Positions 9,497 to 19,187 are shown, counted from the first letter of the stretch. The stretch: DNA of 64,000 bases from Bizionia saleffrena (GCF_008086175.1 NZ_VSKM01000001.1:62001-126000), one strand, 5' to 3'. Notes: generated by a model not told the origin, from the letters alone. Numbers and translations: made by a program.

Positions 9497-10615
9497 CTAA
9501 TTCTTCAGCAACGCCTCAATCTCTCTCTCAAACCGCTCCAAAGTAAACTGCTGACTCCATTTAGCCGCAGCTTTCGAAATGGACTCCAAACCAGCAGGAT
9601 CTTCCAACGCTTCAGTAATATGTTTTACATCAACATCTAACGCTCCAAAAATAAGCACTCCTCTACTCCCATACTCCAACATATCCACCAAGCAAGATAC
9701 CGGTGTCGCTATGGGGATCACTCCAAAAAACATAGCCTCGGCAACGGCTTTGGGCCAACCTTCAGATTTTGAAGGTAGAATTAAAAAGTGAGCAGATTTT
9801 AATCGGGCTTTTATAATAGAGAATCCCTGATTACCGTGTAAGTGTACCACATTTTCTAGTTCGTGTTCTACAATATAGTGGTGTAAAGACTCCCGTAAAA
9901 CACCATCGCCAAAAAGATCCAGTTGCACATTAAAACCTAAATGGTGCAGACGTTCTACAAGTTGAATGGTGTAAAACGGACGTTTGCCCTCTACTAAACT
10001 TCCTACAAATAGAAACTGTAATCTGTTGCTATAATCTCTCACTGCGGGAATGTTCTTATCGGCTTCTAAAAAACTAGCCGTAAAAAAAGGTTTAATATTT
10101 GGTGATGTAGAGAACCAGTTACCGTAAACTAACACTTGCATATTTTTAGTAAAGAACGAAGAACTCAAGAGCCATTTCTGAATTCGATAACTTAACGGTT
10201 GCTCACTCTCAGGGTCCCAGTTCCCTGCGTATTTTGCTGTTTTTGGGGTCTTAGGAAAAAAGACTTGAACCAAACAGCCCAACAATCCTATATTTCCGGG
10301 ACATCGCAAATGAATATGATCGGCTTTGCGCATTTCTTTATACAAGGTAAAAAAGAGGTGTGGTAAGTTTAAAAGGGCGTAAAATATAGTTTTTAAAGAG
10401 GTAAACTGAATACTAGGTATCGTCTTTAAATGTAGTTTAGGGTGTTCATACGGTAAATCAATTTTAGAAATAGAATCGCCCAAAACAGGAGCGATAATAG
10501 TTACGGAATCCACAGACTTCAACCACAGGTTCATCTCTCGAATATAAGGTGCATAAGAATAAATACGATCTCCTTTTTCTTTATGCATGGCGTGAGTGAT
10601 GATTAAGAAGTTCAT
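9497..10615 (-). CDS. Glycosyltransferase family 4
   Basis: 372 residues of GT-B type. 'FLIITHAMHKEKGDRIYSYA' and 'HIHLRCPGNIGLLGCLVQ' lie in the acceptor half. The donor half has 'LQFLFVGSLVEGKRPFYTIQ', 'VQLDLFGDGVLRESL', 'LHGNQGF' and 'LILPSKSEGWPKAVAEAM'. That last stretch is the usual nucleotide-sugar binding loop with its conserved glutamates. ATG at 10615 overlaps the stop of the upstream GT2 gene by one base (TAATG), which implies translational coupling. Substrate unknown. Confidence 0.86.
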   Translation of the reverse strand: MNFLIITHAMHKEKGDRIYSYAPYIREMNLWLKSVDSVTIIAPVLGDSISKIDLPYEHPKLHLKTIPSIQFTSLKTIFYALLNLPHLFFTLYKEMRKADHIHLRCPGNIGLLGCLVQVFFPKTPKTAKYAGNWDPESEQPLSYRIQKWLLSSSFFTKNMQVLVYGNWFSTSPNIKPFFTASFLEADKNIPAVRDYSNRLQFLFVGSLVEGKRPFYTIQLVERLHHLGFNVQLDLFGDGVLRESLHHYIVEHELENVVHLHGNQGFSIIKARLKSAHFLILPSKSEGWPKAVAEAMFFGVIPIATPVSCLVDMLEYGSRGVLIFGALDVDVKHITEALEDPAGLESISKAAAKWSQQFTLERFEREIEALLKN

Positions 10616-11613
10616 TATTTAGATTTTGGCGAATTAGTAAATAAAGATAACCAACCTAAGACACGTCCGCAACTTTCTGTAAAAGCTTCTTTCCGGTACG
10701 GAGTCGTAAATGCATTTAGAAAACGAATACCGGTTAAAAGCAGTGCCGTAGCGTGCCATTTTAGTGTTGCTTGAGTTGATGGGTTCGCATATTTCATTCG
10801 CCATACGTACCAACCATTTCGCACGACCATTTTACCGTAGTTATATTGGTTAGGGCGCCCCGACCCATCGTGGTAATGTCTTAACTGTGCAGCCGTATTA
10901 ATATATAATGCACCTAATTTTGCTAAACGTAAAGAGAAATCGGCGTCTTCATACAAGCCATAGCCTTCAAAATAGGTTGAAAAGGATAGGCTTTTAAACA
11001 CCTCGCTTTTATAAGAAGAAACGCCTCCCATAAGTTGCTCTGCCGGATATATTTTTCCGGAAGGTGGTAGAAAACTAATAGATCGCCCGTGAGAAAAACT
11101 AGGCATAAATCCTGGCGCAGCATCGGGTAACAAACCGAAAAGACTTCGGATTTTAAAACGTGCCGGTTCGCTGCGTTGCCAACCATCATAATAAAAATGA
11201 TTCCGATCTTTGGGATACTTTTCGCGCTCCCAAGCGATTTCATTTGCGATATAGCCACCAACTGCTAAAGCTTCAGGGTGTAAGCGATAAGTACTTAATA
11301 AGTCTTCAAAATAGGTCGGCTCGAGTACCGTATCATCATCTAAAAAGCAAACGACCTCCGAAGAACGCGCAACACGCGCTATGCCATAATTCCGTTGCTT
11401 GGTTAATCCACGATCAGATTCCGATACCTTAAAATAATGCAAGTTCTTAAAAGCTGTAGTTTGTAATAATTCCGCCGTCTCAGTATTCGTAGATCCGTCA
11501 ATAATTAAAATATCATCAGGATACAATGACTGCTTACTTACTGACTTGACCAACGTATGCAACGCCTCGGGGCGCATATAAGTGCAAATAATTAGTGTAA
11601 ATGGGAGCATCAT
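10615..11613 (-). CDS. Glycosyltransferase family 2
   Basis: 332 residues with a GT-A fold. The N-terminus 'FTLIICTYMRPEALHTLVKS' is the nucleotide-binding start, 'CFLDDDTVLEPTYFEDLL' holds the DxD metal/donor motif, and 'GYGLYEDADFSLRLAKLGAL' holds the ED motif expected for an inverting GT2. The last 80 residues look like an amphipathic or membrane-associated tail. ATGA overlap of four bases with the upstream exostosin-like gene (11610-11613) indicates coupled translation. A second ATG three bases in (11610) is an equally possible start. Confidence 0.87.
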   Translation of the reverse strand: MMLPFTLIICTYMRPEALHTLVKSVSKQSLYPDDILIIDGSTNTETAELLQTTAFKNLHYFKVSESDRGLTKQRNYGIARVARSSEVVCFLDDDTVLEPTYFEDLLSTYRLHPEALAVGGYIANEIAWEREKYPKDRNHFYYDGWQRSEPARFKIRSLFGLLPDAAPGFMPSFSHGRSISFLPPSGKIYPAEQLMGGVSSYKSEVFKSLSFSTYFEGYGLYEDADFSLRLAKLGALYINTAAQLRHYHDGSGRPNQYNYGKMVVRNGWYVWRMKYANPSTQATLKWHATALLLTGIRFLNAFTTPYRKEAFTESCGRVLGWLSLFTNSPKSK

Positions 11614-12644
11614 TCTTTTAATAAGGTTTTAAAGTGTGAATGAAACGCCGTAAAATAACCTCGTCGTGTTAACAGTGCGCTCCAAAGTATTCTATTCTCA
11701 CGCTGCAGCATTTCAAAAGACTGCTCAGACAATGAGTTGTGAAAATCAACGATCTGTTCGGATATCGAAGACAATGTTGAATCCTCTAATATTAAACAGT
11801 GAGATTGCCAATCAATGACCCCCTTTAAAGGCAAGCGGCAATCAGTATTTAATAATATGGGAATACGTCCTGTTGCTAATGTTTCATAAAAACGTACCGA
11901 AAAATTACCTGAACCACGAATACAAAAGGTATAGGCATTTTCGAACATATTATCATAAAAAGCTTTCGAGGTATTCAATTTATCGTTAACATTTTGAGCA
12001 CCTGCTCGATACTTAGTTCTTAATATAAAATGAGTATCAAGAAAGGGATCATTATGTAGCCCTTTTAAGTACAATGCTCGCTTTATGCTAGACGGAAAAA
12101 AAGATTGTTTATCAAAAAAACTATCTTTTCTATAATATTTAACTATCTTTTTAAGATGTACTAAAAACTCTTTCACTAATTTAGTTGAACCAGATTGCGC
12201 GTGACCTACAAAACCTATACGCGGGCGTTGCGTTTTGACTAAAGGCGTGAACTCTGTATCCAAAAAAGTAGTATAAGGATCATTAATAAATGAGGGCATT
12301 ATAAAGGTGGAAGGACTTAATTGACTATCGAAACCACCTAAACGAAATACGTATGCATTGGGCAAATCTAAAGAAAAGCCATAATCGCCGCCCGTATACA
12401 CCCACAGTGGTTTTTGATAACGTTCTGCCAAACTGGTTAGTCTCTTAAAAGCATCTGTATGGGAAACGAATACCGAATAATCGATTGGTATAACAACCAC
12501 ATCACAATCTTCAATATCTGTAACTATATTATAAATAGCACTTAAATTTGGATCGGGTACAAATTCCAAATCAAAAAGTAAAGGAAACACTTGACGACGA
12601 AATCTTTCAGTCAAATAATCAGAATCGGTATAGAGTTTTAGCAT
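11610..12644 (-). CDS. Exostosin-like (GT47-type) glycosyltransferase
   Basis: 344 residues. The C-terminal half carries the exostosin-like block 'YTFCIRGSGNFSVRFYETLA' followed by 'GRIPILLNTDCRLPL', as in GT47 and related bacterial proteins. 'PRIGFVGHAQSGSTKLV' marks the middle of the fold. There is no signal peptide and no membrane segment, so it should act in the cytoplasm on the growing glycan. GT47 enzymes include glucuronyl-, galactosyl- and xylosyltransferases, so I do not assign a donor. It sits one base after the neighbouring two-domain GT and overlaps the following GT2 by four bases. Confidence 0.72.
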   Translation of the reverse strand: MLKLYTDSDYLTERFRRQVFPLLFDLEFVPDPNLSAIYNIVTDIEDCDVVVIPIDYSVFVSHTDAFKRLTSLAERYQKPLWVYTGGDYGFSLDLPNAYVFRLGGFDSQLSPSTFIMPSFINDPYTTFLDTEFTPLVKTQRPRIGFVGHAQSGSTKLVKEFLVHLKKIVKYYRKDSFFDKQSFFPSSIKRALYLKGLHNDPFLDTHFILRTKYRAGAQNVNDKLNTSKAFYDNMFENAYTFCIRGSGNFSVRFYETLATGRIPILLNTDCRLPLKGVIDWQSHCLILEDSTLSSISEQIVDFHNSLSEQSFEMLQRENRILWSALLTRRGYFTAFHSHFKTLLKE

Positions 12645-12645
12645 T

Positions 12646-14190
12646 CTAATCTTTATTTATTTTTCTACTCCAATATATACTTTGCTCCCATCGTTTATTA
12701 AACAGTCTAAAGTAAGAAAAAGGATTTTTATGTAAATTGTTTTTATAACCCCTAATACCTAATAATAATTTGTACCCCAATATTTGTTGCGTTGTAAAAT
12801 ACGACTGCTGTAATAACTGAATCGTCGGTGAAGGTTTAGGTTTTACAGCCTCATCATCCCATAATTGTTTCATTGGTCTTCTAAAACCTCCCATCGGCGC
12901 CTTTAAATGAGTTATCTTTATGTCAGCACAAAAAACAACATCAACCCCATGATGCCGTAATTGCATTCCGAAATCACTATCCTCTCCGTAATTAAATTCA
13001 TAGCGGGCATCAAATTTAATGTTTTCAATTAGACTAGATTTTATCATACTATTACCTGAACCAAAAATACCAGTTTGAGCAGTGACATAATATATTTGTT
13101 TTTCATTAGGTTGTAAATAAACACTTGTAACAACCTTAACGCCATACTGTTCTATGCTTCCGAAAAAATCTTTTATTAAATCAGGTTCAAAACTATTATC
13201 GTCATCTCCTAAAAGCGTCCACTCGCTACTCACTTGCGATAAAGCACTGTTTCTAGCATTACAAGCGCCTGTTTGATGAATAAAGCTATGCTTAATTTCA
13301 AATGGCCACGATTCATCTTTTAAATACGTTAGTTCAGAAATTGAATTTACATCAGGATTTTGTTCTACAATAATGACATTTTTAGGTAATACCGTTTGCT
13401 GCGCTAAATCTTTTAAAACATTATACAAATATTTTTTTCTACCCATAGTAGGAATAATAACATCTATGGTCTGATTTGTAACAACTTGTCTTGTTGATTG
13501 CACTATAATAGAATCTAAGTGGTAATTGGTTTTAATTTGTTTGTAAAACAGAGAATACAATAGAGGTAAAAGAACCCATTTACGCTCATAAATAAAATAA
13601 GACATCGCCAAGAAAAACACCCAAACCCATTTGTAATGTTGTTTTACAAATTTAAAGAGGGTGTATTTAGAGGTCGTTTCGACAGTATAAGAAGCAGTAT
13701 TAGTCTGTAATAATAATTGCGGCTCGGAATAACAAAATAAGCCTTGCCCCATAGCTTGCTTTGCTAAGGAATTGAGAAAATAATTAAAATCAGCGTCCAG
13801 TTTCAAATGCGTACTCATTTTTAAAAGAACAGAAGCGTGTATACCTCCTACTTGAGCACTTGCCAACCAAGTGGGGTAACGCACCGTTTTATTTACAGAA
13901 ACAAAACAACTTCTATCAATATATCCTAGGGCGTTGGGTAAATACTCTTGAGAAGCAGGTTGATAAGACGCGAAAATTCTTTCGTGATGAAAAATATCTG
14001 GTAGCGCTGCTCTGTTTAAATTTTTATAATCTGGTTCGTAACACCAAATTAATAGGTCTGTACTAAAACCATTAGCCAAATCGAGCAAGCCTTCTGCGAC
14101 AGGCTTACCTATAACAAAATCTGCAATACATTGCTGATTGTTATCTAGAACCTTCGTAATAAAACCCTTATTATGTAGTACAACTATCAT
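12646..14190 (-). CDS. Two-domain glycosyltransferase (N-terminal unknown domain + GT2)
   Basis: 514 residues, clearly longer than a single GT2. Residues 1-165 form a separate domain of unknown type (MIVVLHNKGFITKV, LLIWCYEPDYKNL, YIDRSCFVSVN). A hydrophobic stretch at about 188-216 (WVWVFFLAMSYFIYERKW) follows. From about residue 245 there is a normal GT-A domain: 'IDVIIPTMGRKKYLYNVL', 'WTLLGDDDNSFEPDLI' with the DDD metal motif, and 'NYGEDSDFGMQLRHHG'. The N-terminal part recalls a second, degenerate transferase-like domain, but I cannot place it in a family. Probably membrane-anchored with the active site in the cytoplasm. Confidence 0.75.
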   Translation of the reverse strand: MIVVLHNKGFITKVLDNNQQCIADFVIGKPVAEGLLDLANGFSTDLLIWCYEPDYKNLNRAALPDIFHHERIFASYQPASQEYLPNALGYIDRSCFVSVNKTVRYPTWLASAQVGGIHASVLLKMSTHLKLDADFNYFLNSLAKQAMGQGLFCYSEPQLLLQTNTASYTVETTSKYTLFKFVKQHYKWVWVFFLAMSYFIYERKWVLLPLLYSLFYKQIKTNYHLDSIIVQSTRQVVTNQTIDVIIPTMGRKKYLYNVLKDLAQQTVLPKNVIIVEQNPDVNSISELTYLKDESWPFEIKHSFIHQTGACNARNSALSQVSSEWTLLGDDDNSFEPDLIKDFFGSIEQYGVKVVTSVYLQPNEKQIYYVTAQTGIFGSGNSMIKSSLIENIKFDARYEFNYGEDSDFGMQLRHHGVDVVFCADIKITHLKAPMGGFRRPMKQLWDDEAVKPKPSPTIQLLQQSYFTTQQILGYKLLLGIRGYKNNLHKNPFSYFRLFNKRWEQSIYWSRKINKD

Positions 14191-15333
14191 TTATAATTGC
14201 GATTGATAATAATTAATATTTGTAGCTGCTAAAGTGTCTATATTAAAAGTTGTACTAACTTTTTCTCTTGCGCCCTTTCCTATTTCCAAACACAAAGTTT
14301 CGTCATTAAAAAGCTCTAAAATACGTGAACTGTAATCCATAATAGCGGTTGGATGTACCAAATAACCGTTTACACCATCGTCAATGAGTTCTTGTGCCCA
14401 GCCTATGCTAGTATTCACCACCGGTTTTTGTAATGCCATACTCTCTATCGTAACCATCCCTAAAGTTTCAGCAAAACTAGGAAACACACAAACATGCGAT
14501 TTTTTAATATGCTCTTGTACTTCCGTATAAGGGATTTTTCCTAAGTAGTGCACACGTTTTTGTGCTGCAGTGGTAAACAAGCTGTCCATTAGTGCGTACG
14601 TAGAAGAATCTCCTGTTGCAATATCTGGAGCATCACCCCCAATTAAAATCAATTTCGCATCTGGATTAGAAGCGACTACGGTATTAAATATTTCAGCTAA
14701 TTCTAAGACTCCTTTTTTTCGTATTATGGTTCCAATATACAGTAGCGTATGGCGATGATATACTTCTGGTGTATTGTTTTGAAAATGGTCTAATTGTAAT
14801 CCGTAGTGAATCGTTTTTATTTTATCTCGAGACAATCCAAATAACTTTGCCGTTTCTTGTCCAGCATAAACTGTTGGTGCGATATAACCCTTAGCTCCTT
14901 TTAAGGCCGCCTTTTCAAAAACATAATTCTTAAATTTTTGTTTCCGTTTATCTAGTTTGCAAAAATAAGCATCACTACCATGCAAACGAATTATTAACGG
15001 TACTTGCAAACGCATAAAAGCAGTGATTCCTGTCCAATCTGGCGCTTCTATAAGATCAATTTTTTCTTTATTTATAATGGTATTAACGTAATATTGAATG
15101 TGTTTCCTGTAATAATACCACGTAAATAACCCGAAGCGTTTGGTTTTAATGAGGTGTATGCGCACATCATTATCTTCAATAATAGCATCCGCATCTTGAT
15201 GGTATACAAAAACAGAAACTACCACACCCCTTTTAACTAAAGCGACAGCGAGGTTTTTAATGCTTGTAGCAATACCAGCGGCGTGCTTAACTTGAGGATG
15301 AGGGTATTCTGATGTAATAAAACCTATGTGCAT
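14191..15333 (-). CDS. Glycosyltransferase family 4
   Basis: 380 residues. 'IGFITSEYPHPQVKHAAGIA' is a standard GT4 start and 'PLIIRLHGSDAYF' the central acceptor-domain motif. The donor domain shows 'TLLYIGTIIRKKGVLELAEI', 'AKLILIGGDAPDI', 'VHYLGKIPYTEVQEHI', 'CVFPSFAETLGMVTIESMAL' and 'QKPVVNTSIGWAQELI'. It directly abuts the two-domain GT gene (stop and start adjacent), which points to one operon. Likely a retaining transferase in the cytoplasm; sugar not predictable. Confidence 0.88.
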   Translation of the reverse strand: MHIGFITSEYPHPQVKHAAGIATSIKNLAVALVKRGVVVSVFVYHQDADAIIEDNDVRIHLIKTKRFGLFTWYYYRKHIQYYVNTIINKEKIDLIEAPDWTGITAFMRLQVPLIIRLHGSDAYFCKLDKRKQKFKNYVFEKAALKGAKGYIAPTVYAGQETAKLFGLSRDKIKTIHYGLQLDHFQNNTPEVYHRHTLLYIGTIIRKKGVLELAEIFNTVVASNPDAKLILIGGDAPDIATGDSSTYALMDSLFTTAAQKRVHYLGKIPYTEVQEHIKKSHVCVFPSFAETLGMVTIESMALQKPVVNTSIGWAQELIDDGVNGYLVHPTAIMDYSSRILELFNDETLCLEIGKGAREKVSTTFNIDTLAATNINYYQSQL

Positions 15334-15342
15334 TATGGAGTC

Positions 15343-16068
15343 CTATTTAAATATTTTATATTTTATAATACAGTAAATAGCACGAATGCCATCTTTCCAT
15401 CCTATCTTTTTACCTTCCGCATACGTTCTACCGTAATAACTAATCCCAACTTCATAGGCACGAATACCAGGAATTCTAGAAATCTTAGCGGTTACTTCCG
15501 GTTCAAACCCAAAACGCTGCTCTTTTAAGTTCAGGCTTTTTAAATGCTCAGCCTTAAACAATTTATAACAAGTTTCCATATCGGTAAAGTTCATATTTGT
15601 CATCATATTACTTAAAAACGTCAGAAACTGATTCCCTAAACTGTGCCAAAAAAACAAAATACGATGTGGCCGACTGCCTTTAAATCGGCTCCCATACACC
15701 ACGTCAGCAAAGCCCTCTAAAACAGGTTCTAATAATATGTTATACTCTCTGGGATCGTATTCCAAATCGGCGTCTTGTATGATTATTAAATCACCAGAAC
15801 ATTCTTTAATGCCGCGATGTAATGCCGCACCTTTCCCGTAGTTTTTATCTTGCTCGCAAAGTGTAATAGTAGTGTTTGGGTGCGCAGCAATATACGCCTT
15901 AACAACAGTAACCGTATCATCGCTACTACAATCATTTACAATAACGATTTCTTTCTCTAAATCATTAAGTAACGACACCCCAAGAACCTTGTCTAAAATC
16001 AAATGAATGGTTTTAGCTTCGTTATAAGCGGGAATAATAATGGATATTTTTTTTGGTGGATTGGTCAT
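15343..16068 (-). CDS. Glycosyltransferase family 2 (DPM1/Alg5-like)
   Basis: 241 residues, a compact GT-A enzyme. '[20 protein letters not shown]' is followed by '[12 protein letters not shown]' and '[19 protein letters not shown]' with the QDADLEY motif typical of dolichol-/polyprenyl-phosphate mannose or glucose synthases. 'DVVYGSRF' and 'METCYKLFK' complete the signature. No C-terminal membrane helices are present. It could charge a polyprenyl phosphate with a single sugar instead of extending the main chain. If so, a periplasmic GT-C partner is needed, and none is recognised inside this locus; the GT39 protein at 55.8-57.4 kb is a distant candidate. Confidence 0.85.
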   Translation of the reverse strand: MTNPPKKISIIIPAYNEAKTIHLILDKVLGVSLLNDLEKEIVIVNDCSSDDTVTVVKAYIAAHPNTTITLCEQDKNYGKGAALHRGIKECSGDLIIIQDADLEYDPREYNILLEPVLEGFADVVYGSRFKGSRPHRILFFWHSLGNQFLTFLSNMMTNMNFTDMETCYKLFKAEHLKSLNLKEQRFGFEPEVTAKISRIPGIRAYEVGISYYGRTYAEGKKIGWKDGIRAIYCIIKYKIFK

Positions 16069-16077
16069 TGGTTAATC

Positions 16078-17481
16078 TTAAAATTTATTATTTAACAAAT
16101 CATCTATCGCTTCCCAAATGCGCTTAGAAGCTTTCATTGGCTCCTTTCCAGCAACAATTTCAAACCACCTTAAACCTTCTGATACATTAGACGTTTTTCC
16201 ATCTAAAATATTTTTTATAATAGTTTCTAATTGGTTTTTATCTGTACAAAAAACAGCAGCTTCTTTGCTTGGCATACTTCTAAAATGCACATAATTATAA
16301 TTCTGACCAATATCACGAATACCTTTTTTAAGTTGCGGCTGCTCGTAATTATAATAAATACACGGTTTGTTATGTGCTACAAAATCGAAAATCGTTGAAG
16401 AGCATACATTGGTAACAAACTCGCTGTGCTCACAAATATTATAGAGTAATTTAAAATCTTCTTTTGCCGGTAATACTTGGTTCCATTGGTCGCCAACTGG
16501 TTTCCAGATAGGATCAATAACGGCAATAATATCTTTGTTTGCTTCTAGTACTGCATCGTATCTTTTGGTAAAGTCTACGGGACATTTGCGATAAATAACG
16601 CCTAAGTTATCACCTTTTGTATTTAAGCTTCGCACAGCATTCGCCAAGTCTGCAAGATAGTATTGATCGAGAGGCGAGGTTGTTTGGTCGTCACCAGAGT
16701 AGCAAATGTATGTTTTATTTTCATCTAGATTATACTCCTTAAAAAAAACGGAACGAGATTGTTTTAAGTTATCGTTAAAATGGGGCTCAAATTGTGGTGT
16801 GCCCGTAACTATAACCTGGTTTTCTTTTACAAACGGATAGTATTTAAGCATTTCGGCTTTCATCAAATCACTCCACACAAAATAATAATCAGTGTCTACC
16901 ACTTGCATTGCTTTGGGTACGTTATCCCAAGAGTAAACAAATGCTACGGTTGGAATCCCTAAATCTTTAGAAGCAAGCAACGCACTAATAGATTGTGTGG
17001 CACGTTGTGTGGTACAAAAAATTAAATCTGGTGTATGTTTTTCTAATTGTGCTTTACAGTATTTATATTTTGAGGTTGACCGCTCAAGCGCATTAATTTT
17101 ATTTCTGAGTTTTACAATGCCATCTTCTGAAGAATATAAACCAATAAGACACTTTGTATACAGTGTTTTAAACGTGTTTTTTAGGCTATTATAACGAAAC
17201 GGAAATTTGTAAGTAGAATATACGGCATCGTTAAACCTATCCCTTGAGATGTTTAGCTCTGCACGTTTTCTCGCTCTAGAATATATAGGTAGTAATTTGT
17301 GAGCAGTATGGTCTTCAATCTTAACTTCTTTAAATCCCAGATTATCTTTTAATGAGAAAATAGTATTGTTCCAATACGTGATATCGAAACCCATTTGTTC
17401 ACCTGTTATTTTAAAATCGGTAAAAGCGAAATTTCTTAAACCTACGCCATCGGGAAAAAAAACAAATACTTTTTTAGTCAT
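16078..17481 (-). CDS. Unassigned GT-B-like surface glycan protein
   Basis: 467 residues; I do not recognise a named family. It has two alpha/beta halves as in GT-B enzymes. The first contains 'PDLIFCTTQRATQSISALLA' and 'GIPTVAFVYSWDNVPKAM'; the second contains 'ICYSGDDQTTSPLDQYYLAD', 'LGVIYRKCPVDFTKRYDAVL' and 'NVCSSTIFDFVAHNKPCIYY'. The last resembles the donor-side loop of CDP-glycerol/UDP-GlcNAc-2-epimerase-like proteins. No membrane segment. It overlaps the pyruvyltransferase gene by 8 bp and lies beside the nonulosonate genes, so transfer of an unusual sugar from a CMP- or UDP-donor is a reasonable inference, but it is unproven. Confidence 0.5.
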   Translation of the reverse strand: MTKKVFVFFPDGVGLRNFAFTDFKITGEQMGFDITYWNNTIFSLKDNLGFKEVKIEDHTAHKLLPIYSRARKRAELNISRDRFNDAVYSTYKFPFRYNSLKNTFKTLYTKCLIGLYSSEDGIVKLRNKINALERSTSKYKYCKAQLEKHTPDLIFCTTQRATQSISALLASKDLGIPTVAFVYSWDNVPKAMQVVDTDYYFVWSDLMKAEMLKYYPFVKENQVIVTGTPQFEPHFNDNLKQSRSVFFKEYNLDENKTYICYSGDDQTTSPLDQYYLADLANAVRSLNTKGDNLGVIYRKCPVDFTKRYDAVLEANKDIIAVIDPIWKPVGDQWNQVLPAKEDFKLLYNICEHSEFVTNVCSSTIFDFVAHNKPCIYYNYEQPQLKKGIRDIGQNYNYVHFRSMPSKEAAVFCTDKNQLETIIKNILDGKTSNVSEGLRWFEIVAGKEPMKASKRIWEAIDDLLNNKF

Positions 17482-18310
17482 TTTTTACTTCTTTTTTAAA
17501 TGGGCAAACACGCATTAAACCATCGCATAACCCATTTATCATTTCTTGTTTTGGTAAATTTGGCTTTTCATTTATAAGTGTTTTTAATTCTTCCACAGTG
17601 CTATTCATACCTAATACCGAAGAACTGTAAGATTCTAATGCTACAGATTCAAAATAATCCTGATATTTTATATCATCGCCAAACACATCATTAGAAAACT
17701 TCTGCCACACTGCAGGAATGCCATAAGCATGTGCTACAATAACGCCATGTAAAGATGACGACACAATCGTTTCACATTTTAAAAACTGGTTGGTAGTGGC
17801 TTCTATATCGTTGGTCATTAAATCGATAATTACAACGCTTTTGTCACTCTGAAATCTTTCATTGACTAGCTTAAAATCATTGTAATGTGGGACAATTCCT
17901 AGGGTAAACTCTTTTTTAATTTTAGGATGATAATATTTTGGCAATAATAAGGCTGGATCGCCATAAACCTCTGGCACATTATAACCGTGTTCCAGTAAAT
18001 GCTTTCTGGTTTGTGGACCGCGAACCGCTAGAAACTCAGCATTTTTAATTTTATAGTCTTTAGAAATAATACCTGATCCCCAAACGATACAATTGGGCGT
18101 TGCATGTGTTAATATGCTACCGATGGTGACATATATAGATTTAAAAAAATTAGCGATAGAGAATTTAGACGGATTAACCCAAACCACTCGTTTACCCGAT
18201 ATTTTCTCTGCTAAATACAGGCCTAAAAGGTCACCATAATTTTCTTTGATTTTGCCTTGCAGTTTTTTTTCATTCCACCAAAATAGTCTTAAGGTTTGGT
18301 TAGACAACAT
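17474..18310 (-). CDS. Polysaccharide pyruvyltransferase family protein
   Basis: 278 residues, a little shorter than typical members. It carries the family motifs in order: 'KENYGDLLGLYLAEKISGK', 'NCIVWGSGIIS', 'FLAVRGPQTRKHL', 'VYGDPALLLPKYYHP', 'TIVSSSLHGVIVAHAYGIP'. These enzymes move the enolpyruvyl group of PEP to a sugar, giving a pyruvate ketal that adds negative charge; some relatives in the fold instead act as sialyltransferase-like or other transferases. Its neighbours are the NeuB-type synthase (2 bp away) and an unassigned GT-B-like gene (8-bp overlap). The role in decorating this glycan is inferred. Confidence 0.82.
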   Translation of the reverse strand: MLSNQTLRLFWWNEKKLQGKIKENYGDLLGLYLAEKISGKRVVWVNPSKFSIANFFKSIYVTIGSILTHATPNCIVWGSGIISKDYKIKNAEFLAVRGPQTRKHLLEHGYNVPEVYGDPALLLPKYYHPKIKKEFTLGIVPHYNDFKLVNERFQSDKSVVIIDLMTNDIEATTNQFLKCETIVSSSLHGVIVAHAYGIPAVWQKFSNDVFGDDIKYQDYFESVALESYSSSVLGMNSTVEELKTLINEKPNLPKQEMINGLCDGLMRVCPFKKEVKND

Positions 18311-18311
18311 A

Positions 18312-19187
18312 CTATCCTTTTTGGTTTTTTAATTTATCGCGCTGCACCTGTTCTATTGGTAAAATATCCTGACTTTTAAATGTTAAAGCATCGTGTACAG
18401 CACGTAAATCTCTAGAAAGTTTTCGTAGACCCATAGGCTCTAGAGAAGCGGCGTGGTCTGTGCCTTTCCATGTTCTATCTATTGTATAATGTCTTTCTAT
18501 AATATTCGCGCCTAAAGTATAAGCAGCAATATCTACAGCGATACCTAAATGATGGCCAGAAAAACCAATGTGTTTCACCTCATCTTTATACTTATCGATT
18601 AGTAAATTAATGTCTAACAAACACACATCGTTAAAGGGTACAGGGTAGCCAGAGGTACAATTATACAGCACTAAATCTTTGTTTCTATTGTGTTTTTTAA
18701 ACAATTTAACCAAAGCGTCAATCTCTTCTTTAGTCGTCATTCCTGTAGAAATATGAAGTTCTCCTTTATAGTTTTCACACAACCATTCTAACATGGCCAT
18801 ATTATTATTACAAGCAGATGGTATTTTTATGAATTCCGGTTTTAAAGACGCTATTTCTTTTGCTGAAGTGACATCCCAAACCGAGGTAGAATAAGTAATG
18901 CCGATCTCCTCACAATAGTCTTTTAATTCCTGATGTTGCGAGACATCGAATTCTAAATAGTCTCTGTGTGCACCATAAGTATCTCCATAAGAATTTACAG
19001 GATTTGGGTGTGGCGTGTTATATTGTTCTGCGGTTAATAATTCTTTATTATTTCTTTTTTGAAACTTTACAGCATCTACATTACAAAAAATCTTGGCTAC
19101 TTTTATTAACTCTTTTGCCAGTTCCATCTCCCCTTTATGATTACAGCCAATTTCGGCAATCACGTATGGTTTTTTAAAGGTATTCAT
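18312..19187 (-). CDS. NeuB-family nonulosonic acid (sialic acid-like) synthase, no SAF domain
   Basis: Condenses PEP with a mannose-type sugar to a nine-carbon keto acid. Motifs: 'YVIAEIGCNHKGEMELAKEL', 'CNVDAVKFQKRN', 'FIKIPSACNNN', 'ELHISTGMTTKEEID', 'IGFSGHHLGIAVDIAAYTLG' and 'IIERHYTIDRTWKGTDHAAS'. The protein is only 291 residues and stops where the C-terminal antifreeze-like (SAF) domain of ordinary NeuB (about 340-350 residues) would begin, with a natural stop and no sign of a frameshift. Short forms are known among KDN-9-phosphate synthases, so the acceptor could be mannose-6-P or ManNAc-6-P and not free ManNAc. The CMP-synthetase/phosphatase fusion gene 4 bp upstream fits this. Confidence 0.85.
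   Translation of the reverse strand: MNTFKKPYVIAEIGCNHKGEMELAKELIKVAKIFCNVDAVKFQKRNNKELLTAEQYNTPHPNPVNSYGDTYGAHRDYLEFDVSQHQELKDYCEEIGITYSTSVWDVTSAKEIASLKPEFIKIPSACNNNMAMLEWLCENYKGELHISTGMTTKEEIDALVKLFKKHNRNKDLVLYNCTSGYPVPFNDVCLLDINLLIDKYKDEVKHIGFSGHHLGIAVDIAAYTLGANIIERHYTIDRTWKGTDHAASLEPMGLRKLSRDLRAVHDALTFKSQDILPIEQVQRDKLKNQKG

Noticed and set aside
10923-11261. 112-residue minus-strand reading frame inside the GT2 gene
   Set aside because: Same strand, different frame, fully inside a well-supported GT2 gene and without protein-like motifs.
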